The notes: generated by a model from the letters alone, not told the origin. Numbered from the stretch's first letter, positions 21,851-33,776 are shown. The stretch is 64,000 bases of DNA from Enchytraeus crypticus (GCA_905160935.1 CAJHZI010000210.1:82001-146000); one strand, 5' to 3'. Made by a program: numbers and translations.

Positions 21851-21989
21851 CTGGCTGGAGCCAGTGGCGGAGTCGATAAGATACTCGACCGCGGATCAGT
21901 TGATGCGGGTTCAAATCCTGGGCTCGCCCGTCACTGATATCGCTTTCGAGTGAGGAAACTGACGTTAACCTTAGCTTTACCAGCTTTAC
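21851..21989 (+). mobile_element. SINE group A, full-length
   Basis: From CTGGCTGGAGCCAGTGGCGG to AACTGACGTTAACCTTAGC with tail TTTACCAGCTTTA. The B-box-like GGGTTCAAATCC is intact. Confidence 0.9.
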
Positions 21990-22014
21990 TACATGGGAGC
22001 ATCTACCTGGAATA

Positions 22015-22088
22015 TCATCATCATCATCATCGTCGTCGTCGTCATCATCATCTTCATCATCATCATCATCATCATTATCATCATCATG
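22015..22088. repeat. (ATC)n microsatellite
   Basis: ATC repeats with a central (GTC)4 patch, encoding poly-His in one frame only by chance. Confidence 0.95.
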
Positions 22089-22359
22089 TAGATGAAAGAC
22101 CTGAGAAGAGCTCTAAGTTCTTCATAAGTCATTCTTCACTCGACGCATCTGTCCCATCAGCGCCATAGCAGCACGTGTGGAAAACACAACTACCAATTAT
22201 ACGCTCACTTCCCCTTCCGTCCACAATAAATATTGTCATAACTTGACAGCGTCGATATTCACATTTGCTAGAACAGCTTTCTATCTTAATTTCTGCCCCG
22301 ATATATAGTGTTCGTGGCATAAGAAGTATAGGCCTTACGAGTAATATGAGTTGTGTGTG

Positions 22360-22765
22360 AGAGCAGGTTAGGGAAATGAGGTTGCTGTGATTTGTAGGAT
22401 TTGAGAAATGCTTTTGACAATGTTAACTGGGTGAAGATATCAAGAATTTAGAGAGAATGAGGAATAAACTGGAGAGATTGATTACAATGAATCTGAACAT
22501 AAATCATTAGGAAATTCTCACAATTCGAAAGGCATTATATAAAGAAGGTCGAATAGGAAGAGAAGTAAGACACAGTGGTTGGTTGTAAGTCACCACTTCT
22601 ATTTAACAATAACGCAGACGCATTGATGAGGGAGGAATGTAAGACATTGAATAAGGAATTAAAATTGGAGGTGAATTAATGAAAGAAGTAAGATTTGCCG
22701 ATGATCAATGAATGATTGCTAGAAGCGAAGTGGGTATAAAGAAAATTGTGGATGATCTGAACGTT
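22360..22765 (+). mobile_element. RTE-like LINE remnant
   Basis: Degraded RT of the same family as 8905-9815. Readable pieces include a GFEKCF/FDNVNW-like palm motif A, and VRFADDQ degraded to ARFADDQ-type sequence at 22690-22710. EVGIKKIVDDLN follows. Many stops. It ends abruptly at the next minisatellite. Confidence 0.65.
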
Positions 22766-22771
22766 ACAGCT

Positions 22772-23072
22772 TTATAGTCATATCACTTTCTGTCAGTCAT
22801 ATCACTTTCTGTCAGTCATATCACTTTCTGTCAGTCATATCACTTGCTGTCAGTCATATCACTTTCTGTCAGTCATATCACTTTCTGTCAGTCATATCAC
22901 TTTCTGTCAGTTATATCACTTTCTGTCAGTCATATCACTTTCTGTCAGTCATACCACTTTCTGTCAGTCATATCACTTTCTGTCAGCCATATAAATTTCT
23001 GTCAGTTATATCAATTCAATCAATCATATCACTTTCTGTCAGTTATATCTCTTTCTGTCAGTTATATCATTT
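22772..23072. repeat. 19-bp minisatellite
   Basis: About 15 copies of GTCAGTCATATCACTTTCT. Confidence 0.95.
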
Positions 23073-23760
23073 TCTATTTATTTAATAGTTTTGCAATAAA
23101 GACGTAAGCAAAGCAAACATTTGAGAGAAAGCAAATAGACCGATGAGAATGGAGATAAAGAAAGAGCCTGGACTCTAAGGATTAAAGAAAAGTGTTTGTT
23201 TACTGCCTAGCACAACAGCTCTAGTGCTAGTAAACAATGGCTCTTATCTCCAGTTCTTCATTACTTTCCTGGGACTGCCACGCCCCCTGATCATACAGAC
23301 CTAGAGAGGAATTCCTCCCATCCTGATACACGCCCATTTACATGAGACCAAAAGTTCAGACATAGAAAGAGATCCAATATGCATCGTTTAGTAAATAATA
23401 TACTGTATACGTTCAGTACATACTATATATATACAGGTATACATATAAAAAAGCTAATGTTAACGTCAGTTTCCTTATTCGAAAGCGATGTCAGTATATC
23501 TGAAGCGAAACTCATACATGAAAGGCCTCTTTCTCCTTCTCTCACTCTCTTTCTCTATCTCTCTGTCTCTCTCTCCTTAAACTCATTTATGTAAACAAAA
23601 TTAAACCAACAGTAAATTTTATCTATAAATTACCTCTAAATATTCTAAAAACTGACGCTATTTTCGACTTCCATTGGATTAACTATTTTAAGTTTGTAAT
23701 AAGTACGTTGGATTCAGTTATATAGGCAATAAGATAATAAACCCACTTCGTTGTTTAGCA
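23073..23760. other. Intron sequence upstream of LINE
   Basis: Unique sequence with a truncated group-A SINE end at 23448-23500 (minus), then a pyrimidine-rich stretch. No gene was seen. Confidence 0.5.
23448..23500 (-). mobile_element. SINE group A, 3' end only
   Basis: Minus strand gives CTGACATCGCTTTCGAATAA, then GGAAACTGACGTTAACATTAG. Confidence 0.7.
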
Positions 23761-23803
23761 ACGATTAGGATTATATGTATATGGGCGTATACCTGGATAC
23801 ATA

Positions 23804-24541
23804 ATGCCTCCTAAAAAGAATCCGATGGATAACTCCACCGATGTCACCTGTGCACTCAGTGAAGAAGTCATCGAAGTTTTTAAGAATCAGAAAGTGGCAG
23901 AGGGGCTAGGTAAGGTGATGGGACCAATTAATGCCAGTGCAATTAAGGAAATGATGTCTAGTGTACTGCAAAACCTCATGGAAGAGAACAAAATCTTATG
24001 TGATAGGCTCAAGAAGGCCAAGGAGACAATTGCTGATCTCAAACTGAGAATTGATCCGCCCCGCTCATACGCAGGCGTAGCTGGTCCCCCGCGGTCATCC
24101 AAATCATGAGCTGACGCCTTCGCCCTACAGACCGTCGAACCCGCCTCTACCCCTACAATTACCGTGAAACAAGTTAACAAAGACCTTAAACCAAGACGTG
24201 TCGTGGCTGGGGCTAAAGCCAGTGTCTCGGCCCTTAAAGTCGTTCCGAGGAAAACGACCATTTTCGTGAGCAGACTCGACAAAGAAACGACAGTGGAAGT
24301 CGTAAACCAATTCATAACATCTGCCGGGGCAAACGTTAGCACCTGTAAAAAGTTATCAGGTACATCTAAATCTGGTCGAGAATTTCAATCTACTGCCTTT
24401 ATGGTGTCCTGTGAGTCACGGTTTGACAATATAGCATTTGACGCCAACACTTGGCCAACAGATTGCTTACTTCGAGAATGGTTCTACACTGCACCTACGT
24501 TTAACAAATCCAACGTAAATTCAAATCTCAACCATGAATAG
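23804..24541 (+). pseudogene. LINE ORF1 (broken)
   Basis: The first part, 23804-24109, encodes 101 residues starting MPPKKNPMDNSTDVTCALSE, with a heptad-like helical region around residues 50-80 (LMEENKILCDRLKKAKETI) that suggests a coiled coil. A frameshift near 24105 follows. The second part, 24164-24541, has TTIFVSRLDKETTVEVVNQF, which resembles an RRM-like fold found in LINE ORF1 proteins that bind the element RNA. Function is inferred from position and shape. Confidence 0.6.
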
Positions 24542-24582
24542 TGATCTAAATAGGAACTTTAATCATCCGCCTAGTATCTACA

Positions 24583-25662
24583 ATGATCTGGGGGTTAATT
24601 AACGAAAATTTATTAGCTAATGCATCCATAGGCTACTATACCCCTGAGTCACTTAACAATTTTGTAAAGGGTTCTGTGTGTTATGATCTTTCAATATTTC
24701 ATATAAACATTAGAAGTTTGAAAGCTAATAATGAAAAACTGCAAGACTTTCTTTCTCTTTGTAATATTAAATTTGACGTCATTATTTTAACTGAAATTTG
24801 GTCTACGAACATTGTTCATTTTGATAAACTGTTTCCTCGTCATAGACTAATTTATAGTATCCGAGAAAATCAGAAAGTCGGTGGAGTAGCTGTCCTAATT
24901 AACAAAACTTAGTCCTATAATGTAATTGACTCTACTAATGAATCAAATCATTTTGGTCAATCAGCCGAACATGTTATTGTTGATATTATTGCTCACAAAA
25001 ACAATTATCGTTTCTATACTTTTTATAGAAATCCAAGTCAACCTGCGGGTGTATTTGTGAGTCAACTCTTCAAGCTTTTTGAAAAGTTTCGACCATTGTT
25101 TAAAAGTTTTAAGTTTGGAGATCTCAATTTAGATCTTAATAAGTATGAGGTTAATGGTAATGTTAAGAATTATATTGATCAATTGAGCTCATTTGACTTT
25201 ATTCCGTACTCTATATTGCCTACTCATTGTGTAAATGAATCGCGTAGTGTTATTGACCATGTTTTCATTACTGCTGGCATTCTAAGCAAGGACAAAGCTC
25301 GGATCAATTCACCAACCATTGTTACCGAAATTTCTGACCACTATGCGAATGTTGTTCTGTTATCATCTAAAACGAAAAAAAATATTCATAAGGATCGACC
25401 AGATATTCGTGTTTATAGCAACAAAAACATTAACAATTTTATAAATCAATTGCAGACTTATGATTGGACCAATATTTATCAAAGCGATTGCGTTGATAAA
25501 TCTATTGCCTCCCTGACCAAAGTGCTGGTAAATCTAATAGATGTGCACTTACCACTAATTAAATGTTCCCGGAAAAAATTCAAGGACAAGCCTTGGTTAA
25601 CTAAAGAACTAAAAAGAGAATTAAATTATAAAAATAAACTATATTTTAAATTCAAAATGTAA
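24583..25662 (+). pseudogene. LINE ORF2 endonuclease region (broken)
   Basis: The start is marked by FHINIRSLKANNEKLQDFLS and VIILTEIW, the N-terminal motifs of APE-type LINE endonucleases that nick the target DNA. A stop at 24910 interrupts it. FGDLNLDLNKY and later VIDHVFITAGIL and ISDHYANVVLL give the GDxN and SDHxxV motifs of the C-terminal half. It ends at a stop near 25660. Confidence 0.8.
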
Positions 25663-25665
25663 ATA

Positions 25666-26782
25666 ATGTCAAATGATCCCAATGACGAGTTGGCCTATAA
25701 AATTTTTCGGAAGGTAACTGATGCAAAAATTAAACTTCTAAAGATCGACCATTTCAGTAAGTTACTAAACCGGAGACAAAATTCTGTGAAAAGTATTTGG
25801 AAAACGTTAAATAATATCTGTAGTTACAAGAGCAACACTAAGCATTCTGGAATCATTAGATGAAGCAGAAATTTCTGATGTTCTCAACAATTACTTTGTT
25901 AGAGTTGGCTGTGACCCAGCTGCACGTATCCCAAAATCAAATTCAAGTTACTTAGATTACCTGACTGGTGATTTCCCAAGAACCTTTTTCCTTAGGCCAG
26001 TAACCCCCAATGAGGTAATAGTTAACATTTCATCTCTGAGAAATACTAGTGCAACTGGCCCAGATGATATTCCTAATGAAATTTTAAAGTTAGCATGCTA
26101 CCACATAGCTAGTCCCCTGGCGCATATTTTTAATCAATCATTTCTGAAAGGTTATTTTCCGAAGGATTTTAAGACTGCTAAAGTAGTTCCTGTTTTTAAA
26201 AAAGGTAAATTAGATTGTGCAGAAAATTACAGACCTATTTCTTTGTTAAATAATTTAAGTAAGGTTCTTGAAAAAGTAATGTACAAGCGGGTGTTGGATT
26301 ACGTTAACAAGCACAAAATTTTAAGCGACAATCAATTTGGATTTAGAGCTGGACATTCTACAACCGATGCAATTCTAAGTTGCATAAACATGCTAAAAAT
26401 GGAAAAAGGTAATGGACATTACTTAATGGGTCTCTTTTTGGACTTTTCCAAGGCATTTGACACAGTAGATCATAATTTATTGCTAAACAAACTGTGGCAT
26501 TACGGGTTACGTGGAGTCTCCAATAGTTGGTTTAAGTCATATCTTGAAGGAAGATATCAACATACAGTTATTGGAAAGTCGGTTTCTGCAACTCAACCTG
26601 TGGTCATGGGCGTACCCCAAGGCTCTGTCCTTGGCCCTCTGCTCTTCTTAATCTATATTAATGACATTCAGAATGCCAGCGGTACTGCCATTCCAAAATT
26701 ATTTGCTGATGATTCAAATATTTTTGTGACCGCCTGCAATTTGAAAGAATTATATGACTCTGCAAATTATGTTGTAATCTAA
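25666..26782 (+). pseudogene. LINE ORF2 reverse transcriptase (broken)
   Basis: A short linker (25666-25860) leads into an RT that is open from 25862 to 26782. Motifs are TGPDDIPNEILK, AENYRPISLLNNLSKVLEKV, NQFGFRAGHSTTDA, LDFSKAFDTVDH (catalytic motif A), GVPQGSVLGPLLFLIYINDI (motif B), and FADDSNIF with the catalytic FADD (motif C). The layout fits the jockey/CR1/I group. The frame breaks right after motif C. Confidence 0.85.
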
Positions 26783-26805
26783 TTAGTCAATGATGCAAAT
26801 GCAAT

Positions 26806-27546
26806 ATGTTAACTATTAACAGCTCTAAATCAGTCTATATTTTATTTTTTCCCAGCAGGAAGGATGAGGAATTTATTGATGTCAATAACTTATATATTTC
26901 ACTAGACAATTGTCTTCTCTCTAGAGTATCGAGCACTAAATTTCTCCGGATATTGAATGATGACAAGCTAACTTTCAGAGAGCATATTAAATATGTGACC
27001 CGTAAAATTAATAGTGTTAATAGTATGCTATAACGGCGCAGTGATTTTATTTCTAAAAGCTGCCGCAAAGATCTTTTCTTTTGGCTAGTGTACTGTAAAG
27101 CTCTATATGGTATTGAAATTTATGGGAATGCTTCATCTAGTGCGATACACCCTCTTCATGTGTCTATTAACAGATCGTTACGCACTCTGCAGTACTTGAG
27201 TAGATTCTGTACTACTAAGATTCTTTATGCTAATTTCAGTGTCTTGCCTATTCAGCTTCAGTATAAACTTTCAATTGGTAAATTAATATATAAATGCTTA
27301 TATTACGAAGGAGCTAAGTCGAATTTACTTAGAGAAATGTTCAAGCTCAACGTCTCTCAGCACTCTTATTCCACCAGACAATCCTTAACTAACTATCTAT
27401 CAATTGAGTCCAGCGCGACTATGTTTAATTCAGTTGTATACACTTGTTGTGGTATCTGGAATAATATTCCACTTAATATTCGTAATGCTTCCACCATAAA
27501 TTCTTTTAATAAATTATACAAAGATTATTTAATGAATAGTTGGTGA
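26806..27546 (+). pseudogene. LINE ORF2 C-terminal region (broken)
   Basis: Two further frames: 26806-27033 with LTINSSKSVYILF and FLRILNDDKLTFREHIKYVT (RT thumb), and 27088-27546 with YCKALYGIEIYGNA through VYTCCGIWNNIPLNIRNA. The final NSFNKLYKDYLMNSW is the usual LINE C-terminal end. It is separated from the palm by a stop and a frameshift. Confidence 0.75.
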
Positions 27547-27970
27547 TCACTAGTTAGTTATTTTCACTTTCATTTACACATGTAATATTTCACTTACATA
27601 TGTACCTTTACTTTTTCTATTGTTGTGCATGCTTATTAATGTTTGCTCGGATTTTGCTTTCATTTGATTTTTCTACTATTTCTCTTGCTAGTATCTAATA
27701 ATATTTGCATGTTGCATTTCTACAAAACATCGTATGAGTACGTCGTGGTGTTCAGCTAGATATGATACTGTGTATCTTCATTGATGGCTACTTGTACTCG
27801 TAATATGTACCCTTACCTTTTCTATTGATGTGCATGCTTATTAATGTTTGCTCGGATGTTTGCTTTCATTTCATTTTTTATGATTTCTTTTGTTAGTATC
27901 TAACAATTTTTACACGTATGTTGTTTGTCAATGATTTGGTGTTGATGCTGAAAATAAACGCATATCTATC
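27547..27970 (+). mobile_element. LINE 3' UTR with internal direct duplication
   Basis: Two copies of a block of about 118 bp, 27595-27712 and 27803-27923, share TGTGCATGCTTATTAATGTT and TGCTCGGAT. The element then ends near 27965. Confidence 0.75.
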
Positions 27971-28004
27971 TCCTTATCTCCCCCTCTCTCTCCTTATCAC
28001 TCCA

Positions 28005-28042
<38 letters not shown>

Positions 28043-28504
28043 ATCTCTCTCCTCTTACACACATAATTTACATGTACATTCACACATAGAAACACAAACA
28101 AACGCACATAGACGCACTTGAACAAACGCAATCACAAACACATCCAAGCACACTCTCTTATTCAAAAGCTCACCATATAAAGGCATAGACCAACTGTTGA
28201 GTAACAGACACATGTACACAAAGTGACCACATTTTACACTCTGTCCACTACATGCACATCCTGTTTCCAATGCTCCATATCTTTCTCCGGGTCTCGAAGA
28301 TTTTCTACTCACGGGTCAGTGATTACGCTCTATTCAGCGGATCGGCGGATATCTCTATTAGAAAATTATAATATACTATTGAGCTGAATTCTGCGGATCG
28401 ACGGATATCTTTATTAGAACATTATATCGCTTAGATTGTGCACATAAAGAGATCTTTACGAGTCACGGCGCTACTTATATTCACAGGCTTCAAAGGAAAG
28501 AGAG
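27971..28504. other. (CT)n tract and intron sequence
   Basis: A (CT)n/(TC)n stretch (27965-28055) follows the LINE end, then a CACA-rich stretch to about 28160 and unique sequence. No gene was seen. Confidence 0.6.
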
Positions 28505-29155
28505 GAGCTGCATGTATAGTAGAGTGTATATAATGTGTAAGTAATGCGCTGTATAGTAGAGTGTATATAATGTAAATAATGCATTGTATAGTAGAGTGTA
28601 TATAATGTAAGTAATGCGCTTTACAGTAGAGTGTATATAATGTAGGTAATGCGCTGTATAGTAGAGTGTACATAATGTAAGTAATGCGCTGTATAGTAGA
28701 GTGTATATAATGTAAGTAATGCGCTGTATAGTAGAGTGTACATAATGTAAGTAATGCGCTGTATAGTAGAGTGTACATAATGTAAGTAATGCGCTGTATA
28801 GTAGAGTGTTTATAATGTAAGTAATGCGCTGTATAGTAGAGTGTACATAATGTAAGTAATGCGCTGTATAGTAGAGTGTACATAATGTAAGTAATGCGCT
28901 GTATAGTAGAGTGTATATAATGTAATGCGCTGTATGGTAGAGTGTATATAATGAATGCGCTGTATGGTAGAGTGTATATAATGTAATGCGCTGTATGGTA
29001 GAGTGTATATAATGTAATGCGCTGTATGGTAGAGTGTATATAATGTAATGCGCTGTATGGTAGAGTGTATATAATGTAATGCGCTGTATGGTAGAGTGTA
29101 TATAATGTAATGCGCTGTATGGTAGAGTGTATATAATGCAAGTAATGCGCTGTTA
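28505..29155. repeat. 35-bp and 31-bp minisatellite
   Basis: Left part: 35-bp units with GCGCTGTATAGTAGAGTGTA and TAATGTAAGTAAT. Right part, from about 28915: shorter units lacking the AAGT stretch and carrying GTATGGTAGAG. This shows two successive expansion phases. Confidence 0.95.
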
Positions 29156-29169
29156 GAAGGATTTAAGGA

Positions 29170-29335
29170 AAGATGTTGATGATGATGATGATGATGATAT
29201 TGATAATGATGATATTGATAATGATGATGATGATGATAATGATGCTGATCATGACGATGATGATGTTGATGATGATGCTGAATATGATGCTGATGATGAT
29301 GATGATGATGTTGATGATGATGTTGATGATGATGA
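29170..29335. repeat. (GAT)n microsatellite
   Basis: GAT repeats with ATT, GCT and AAT interruptions. Confidence 0.95.
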
Positions 29336-29539
29336 AAAGCAGATAACCGATTACACAGGTCAGATACTGAACGTCATATAAGCAGTGTGCAGAATTGTGT
29401 CTCAGGAAAGAAGCAAAATTAGGAAACGACAGCAAACTGTGTAGAACAAAGAGAAGCGATGAGAATAAATATGATGAATTGTAAGTTATCGGAACTGAGA
29501 GAAATTTTAGTGAGGATGATTTGATTAGCTGTAAGAAAA

Positions 29540-29565
29540 GCAACCAGAGAGAAAGAGAGAGAGAA

Positions 29566-29624
<59 letters not shown>

Positions 29625-29705
29625 GTCAAACAGATTTCGTGAGAGAATGAGTTTGTCTGAGAGAGAGAGGAGAGAGAGAGAAATAGAGTCAGATAGATTC
29701 AGTGT

Positions 29706-29747
<42 letters not shown>

Positions 29748-29760
29748 GAGGAGAGAAAAC
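29540..29760. repeat. (GA)n microsatellite cluster
   Basis: Three GA-rich runs separated by short unique pieces, followed at 29835-29910 by GTGTATGTG-rich sequence. Confidence 0.9.
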
Positions 29761-30027
29761 ACGGAGACAGCATGGCTTATAAGATGAATTATACGAACAA
29801 AGAGCATATAGAACAGCACAACATATAAAATTATGAGGATGAATATGTGTGTATATGTGGGTGTATGTGTGGGTATATGTGTGTGGGTGTATGTGTATGT
29901 GTATGTGCGTGTGATGTAATTAGACATGAGTAAGCAAGTTACTACGTTTATATGCATAATCATTCGAGTGGAAAACCGTGATCGCAAGCTACAGAGGATA
30001 ACAACTGACTAGCAATTATAAAAATCT

Positions 30028-30133
30028 GGTAAAACTAATGTTAACGTCTTTTTCCTCACTCGAAAGCGATATCAGTGACGGGCGAGCCCAGGATTTAAAC
30101 CCCGTACATACTGATCGCCACTGACTCCAGCTA
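30028..30133 (-). mobile_element. SINE group A, degraded head
   Basis: Minus-strand copy with GGGTTTAAATCCTGGGCTCG, TGACATCGC or TGATATCGC, and CTTTCGAGTGAGG. It lies only 106 bases from the Ig2 donor site. Confidence 0.8.
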
Positions 30134-30238
30134 GAGGAACAGAAACGATTCATTTGAAAGAAGAACAAGTGTTCTGAGAGGGAGTGTGCGAGACAAAGAG
30201 AGTAGGTATATAGGTGCAGCAAGTGTCTCTATACTAAC

Positions 30239-30508
30239 CTTGTATTACGAGCTTCATGACGTGTGACACAGTGCCTGCGATGTTCTTGAACACACAGGAA
30301 TATATGCCTGCGTCTCTCTTGCCCACAGGACCTAGGCGCAGGTAGTTGCCTGATATCGTGATGCGCTCATCGCTGCTCAGCTCCTTGCCGTCCCTGTACC
30401 AGAAGAGAGAGGGGCTGGGAGAGCCCAGGGCCTCACAGAACATGTCCACCGTGTCGCCGTCCTTCCGTACGAACAGGCTGGGCGAGACGTTACCCAACAC
30501 TGGCGCTG
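30239..30508 (-). CDS. tutl: Ig2 exon of turtle/IGSF9-like adhesion protein
   Basis: A 270-nt exon encoding 90 residues, phase 1 at both ends. The donor is GTTAGT from 30238. The acceptor region reads TAGCAG, a tandem NAGNAG site, so the exon may start at 30508 or 30505 and include or omit one alanine. Cysteines are in VDMFCEALGSPSPS and GIYSCVFKN, and the core tryptophan is in LFWYRDGKEL. The ending VMKLVIQG joins Ig3. In the family this domain belongs to the homophilic adhesion part of the ectodomain. It is flanked by very long introns on both sides. Confidence 0.85.
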
Positions 30509-31312
30509 CTATAGTACAATAGAGTAGAGTATAGTTACATGCAATACAATATAGTAGAGTGCAATACGATTACATGCGATACACAATAGAATTAAATGTA
30601 ATACAAAACACTGGAGCTGCTGTGATACAATAGAGTAGATTATAGTACAGTTATATGCAATACACAATAGAATTAAATGCAATAGACCTAAATTAGAACA
30701 AAATATAAAACACTGGATCTGCTAAAATAAAATAAAATAGAGTATAGTACAAATATCATATTAAACTGCATGTACAATACAAAATAGTGAAGTATATTGA
30801 AGTAATATTTGAATAAGTCTTTACAATACAATCAAACTACGATACAATACAAAATACTGGAGCTCCTATAATACAACATAGTAGAGTACAGTACAATAAA
30901 TCATAATTATCGTCTTCCCTTTAATTCCAGTGTAAGTAAAATTAAAATTAACTAAGTTAAAATTAAATCTGAGAGAGAATTTAACTGCAAGATTCCACAA
31001 AATATTACAGTATAATTCAGTATTACAGGAATTAAGTCAAAAACAAAACAATGGGTATTCAGAGTCAGTCTTGTCATCTGTAGACGACATTAGGATCGTC
31101 TCAAACAGTTCAACATTAATTAATTCAATTGTTTGTCAAATTAATTTAAACAGAGCGGAACATTTCCAGAGATGATTAATCTTCATCAGCGTGACGTCAC
31201 GTGGATCAACGAGTAATTGTCATTAGGAGAAGCTTGGGCTCCCGTCACGCCATCTCTCTCACCTCTAGAGCAAACCAACTGCAGGGCTCCCTCCACCGCC
31301 CTATCTAGATAA
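30509..31312. other. Intron sequence upstream of Ig2
   Basis: ATACAATAGAGTAG-like degenerate repeats at 30515-30910 may be an old tandem array. The rest is unique. No gene was seen. Confidence 0.55.
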
Positions 31313-31314
31313 CT

Positions 31315-31592
31315 AGGTCGTGTTATATAAAACCAGGTCAGGTTATTTAAAACTAGGTCAGATTTTATAAAGCTAGGTCAGCTTATATAAAACTAAGTCT
31401 GGTTATATAAAACTAAGTCAGGTTATATAAAACTAGGTCAAGGCAAACAAAACTACGTCGGGTTATATAAAACTAAGTCGGGTTATATAAAACTAGGTCA
31501 GGTTACATAGAACTGGGTCGGGTTATATTATAAAACTAGGTCGGGTTATATAAAACTAGGTCGGGTAATATAAAACTAGGTCGGTTACTATT
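31315..31592. repeat. 19-bp minisatellite
   Basis: About 14 copies of GGTTATATAAAACTAGGTC. Confidence 0.9.
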
Positions 31593-31778
31593 GTTTTCGT
31601 CTTCTTTCTCTGTTCCTGAGCAGACGTTTTTGTAATCATCAGATTGAAGCTTTGCACTAGCTTATACCTCTGTAGTTACTTGATCCCCAATGCTCTAATC
31701 CTTATGCCGGTTCCTACCATCCCTCTTTTAGCAATCTCTAACTTTCCTTCACGCATTCCTCGCACATTCCATGTTCCC

Positions 31779-31890
31779 AAATCATAAAACTAGATTTAAG
31801 AAATCAAATCACAAAACTAGATTTAAGAAATCAAATCACAAAACTAGATTTAAGAAATCAAGTCACAAAACTAGATTTAGGAAATCAAAG
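31779..31890. repeat. 27-bp tandem repeat, four copies
   Basis: Four copies of AATCACAAAACTAGATTTAA plus GAAATCA. Confidence 0.9.
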
Positions 31891-32162
31891 CCGATGTTCA
31901 AATATCAGTTCAAGACTTCTATTTTGATAAGAATGAGAGATTAAGTTGATGAAAGTGAAAAGACTTGACTGGAATCATTCCAGCAGCCTGGAGTTAAGCG
32001 GAGTTGATGCAGTCTGTAATGCTCCGCTAAGCTCTAGATTCTCTGACTCTACTACTCGTTCAGTACTAGCACATTGTCCTTCATTACACACATTATCTTG
32101 CGCCCAAAGCAGAGTAAAACTAGTGGTATTGTACTGCCGTTATCTACCAGTGCTTTCTCTTT

Positions 32163-32430
32163 ATATACAAGCACAGACACACACAGTGGCACATACAGGC
32201 ACAGACACACATCGTGGCACATACAAGCACATACACACATCGCGTCACATACAAGCACATGCACACATCGTGGCACATACAAGCACAGACAACAGACGCA
32301 CATCGAAGCAAACACACCAGCACAAACACACACACAAGCAGAGACACACAAGCACAGACACACACAAGCACAGACACACACAAGCACAGACACACACAAG
32401 CACAGACACACACAAGGAGAGATACGCGGA
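32163..32430. repeat. 16-bp CA-rich minisatellite
   Basis: Repeats of CACACAAGCACAGACA with GTGGCACATA variants at the left. ORFs on both strands are artefacts. Confidence 0.9.
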
Positions 32431-32614
32431 TACACACAGGCGGGGGTACAGGGACGACAGTGTGGTGGTTCAACAGAAGTCAATGATGTTAGGAGCGGAG
32501 ATCATAACTATGTACGAAAGCACACGAGCAGTAAAACCTCAGAAGTGGTAGCACTCTATTTGAAAACACTCGAACAGCAAAAACCTCACGTAGTGGTAGC
32601 ACTCTAAAAACTAG

Positions 32615-32705
32615 GCTATCAGAGCCGGTTGTGTCAGTAGCATATCGGTTAGATACTCGACAGCGGATGAGTAGGTGCAAGGTTCAGGGTTATGGTTAAG
32701 GTTAA
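32615..32705 (+). mobile_element. Degenerate SINE group A head
   Basis: GTTAGATACTCGACAGCGGA, then TGAGTAGGTGCAAGGTTCAG, matches the tRNA-like half of group A; the core is lost. Confidence 0.5.
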
Positions 32706-32828
32706 TTAAGCTGTTCAATTAAGTTGAGCTTAAGCTCCCACTCTCATATGACGACGGATCAAGTCTTTATACTACAAATAGAATTGTTGAAATCTAGCTG
32801 AGTCGCATGTCTGTGAACTCCAGGCTTT

Positions 32829-33020
32829 ATCAGCTAAACAGCTGCTGCTAATAACAAGAGGTCAGCTAAACAGCTGCTGATAATAACAAGAGGTCAGCTA
32901 AACAGCTGCTGCTAATAATAAGAGAACAGTCCAGCAGCTGCTGCTAATAATAAGAGAACAGCTCAGCAGCTGCTGTTAATAATAACAGAACAGCTCAGCA
33001 GCTGCTGCTAATAACAAGAA
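32829..33020. repeat. 31-bp minisatellite with CAGCTG
   Basis: About six copies of CAGCTGCTGCTAATAACAAG plus AGGTCAGCTAAA variants. Confidence 0.85.
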
Positions 33021-33131
33021 AACCGTTCAGCAGCTGATTCTATTAAGAAAGAGAGCTATTGTCAACAACAGCAAACTGCTGATACTGAAGCTGCTGCGAG
33101 ACTAATTGCTTTGACATCAGTAACCAATTAC

Positions 33132-33346
33132 TGTTGTGAGATCAGCTGTTGTGAGATCAGCTGCTGTGAGCTCAGCTGCTGTGAGATCAGCTGCTGAGAG
33201 ATCAGCTATTTTGAGATCAGCTGTTGAGAGATCAGCTGTTGTGAGATCAGCTGCTGTGAGATCAGCTGCTGTGAGATCAGCTGTTGAGAGATCAGCTGCT
33301 GTGAGATCAGCTGCTGAGAGATCAGCTGCTGTGAGATCAGCAGTGA
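33132..33346. repeat. 15-bp minisatellite with CAGCTG
   Basis: About 14 copies of GTGAGATCAGCTGCT; almost every unit has the palindrome CAGCTG. Confidence 0.9.
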
Positions 33347-33444
33347 GAAGCTTTCATCCACGGCGCAGCTGTCATGAAGTCAACGCAATTAAATATCTGC
33401 GCCTAATTATCTACTGTCAGAGATAAACCGAGAAGTCGATAGAC

Positions 33445-33545
33445 ACACAGTAGTGTAGAGAGACAGAGCTGCTGACAGGTGGCTGAGATGAGAGCACGCT
33501 GGTCTCACACCAGAGAGGTTGCGAGCTCAAAACTCTGCCGTACAC
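33445..33545 (+). repeat. Possible tRNA-like SINE head
   Basis: GGTGGCTGAGATGAGAGCAC resembles an A-box and GTTGCGAGCTCAAAACTC a damaged B-box. No matching copy was found in the window. Confidence 0.3.
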
Positions 33546-33699
33546 AAAGTACTGACAGTACACTTGTGTACACACAACACTGCACACTTGTGTACACTAC
33601 ATGACTGTAAATTTGAGTACACAACACTGACAATACACTTGTGTGCAGACGACACTGACAGTACCCTTGTGATCCACTCATATGTGAACATAAAGATTA

Positions 33700-33776
33700 A
33701 AGCTGAAGAAAGAGAAGCATGGAGGCGTTATATACCATGGACCTGAAAGTAGGAATCCACTAAAGGATATATATAT

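Larger units (their letters stand above)
23761..27970 (+). mobile_element. Near full-length LINE (jockey/CR1-like), degenerate
   Basis: A two-ORF non-LTR retrotransposon of about 4.2 kb. ORF1 begins at ATG 23804, with a coiled-coil-like stretch and then a basic RNA-binding-like part (24164-24541). ORF2 starts around 24583 with an APE-type endonuclease. Its reverse transcriptase lies at 25862-26782 and continues in other frames to 27546. Stops near 24910, 25660, 25861 and 26780 and frameshifts show it is inactive. The 3' UTR ends in AAAATAAACGC and runs into a (CT)n tract. The exact 5' end was not determined. Confidence 0.85.
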
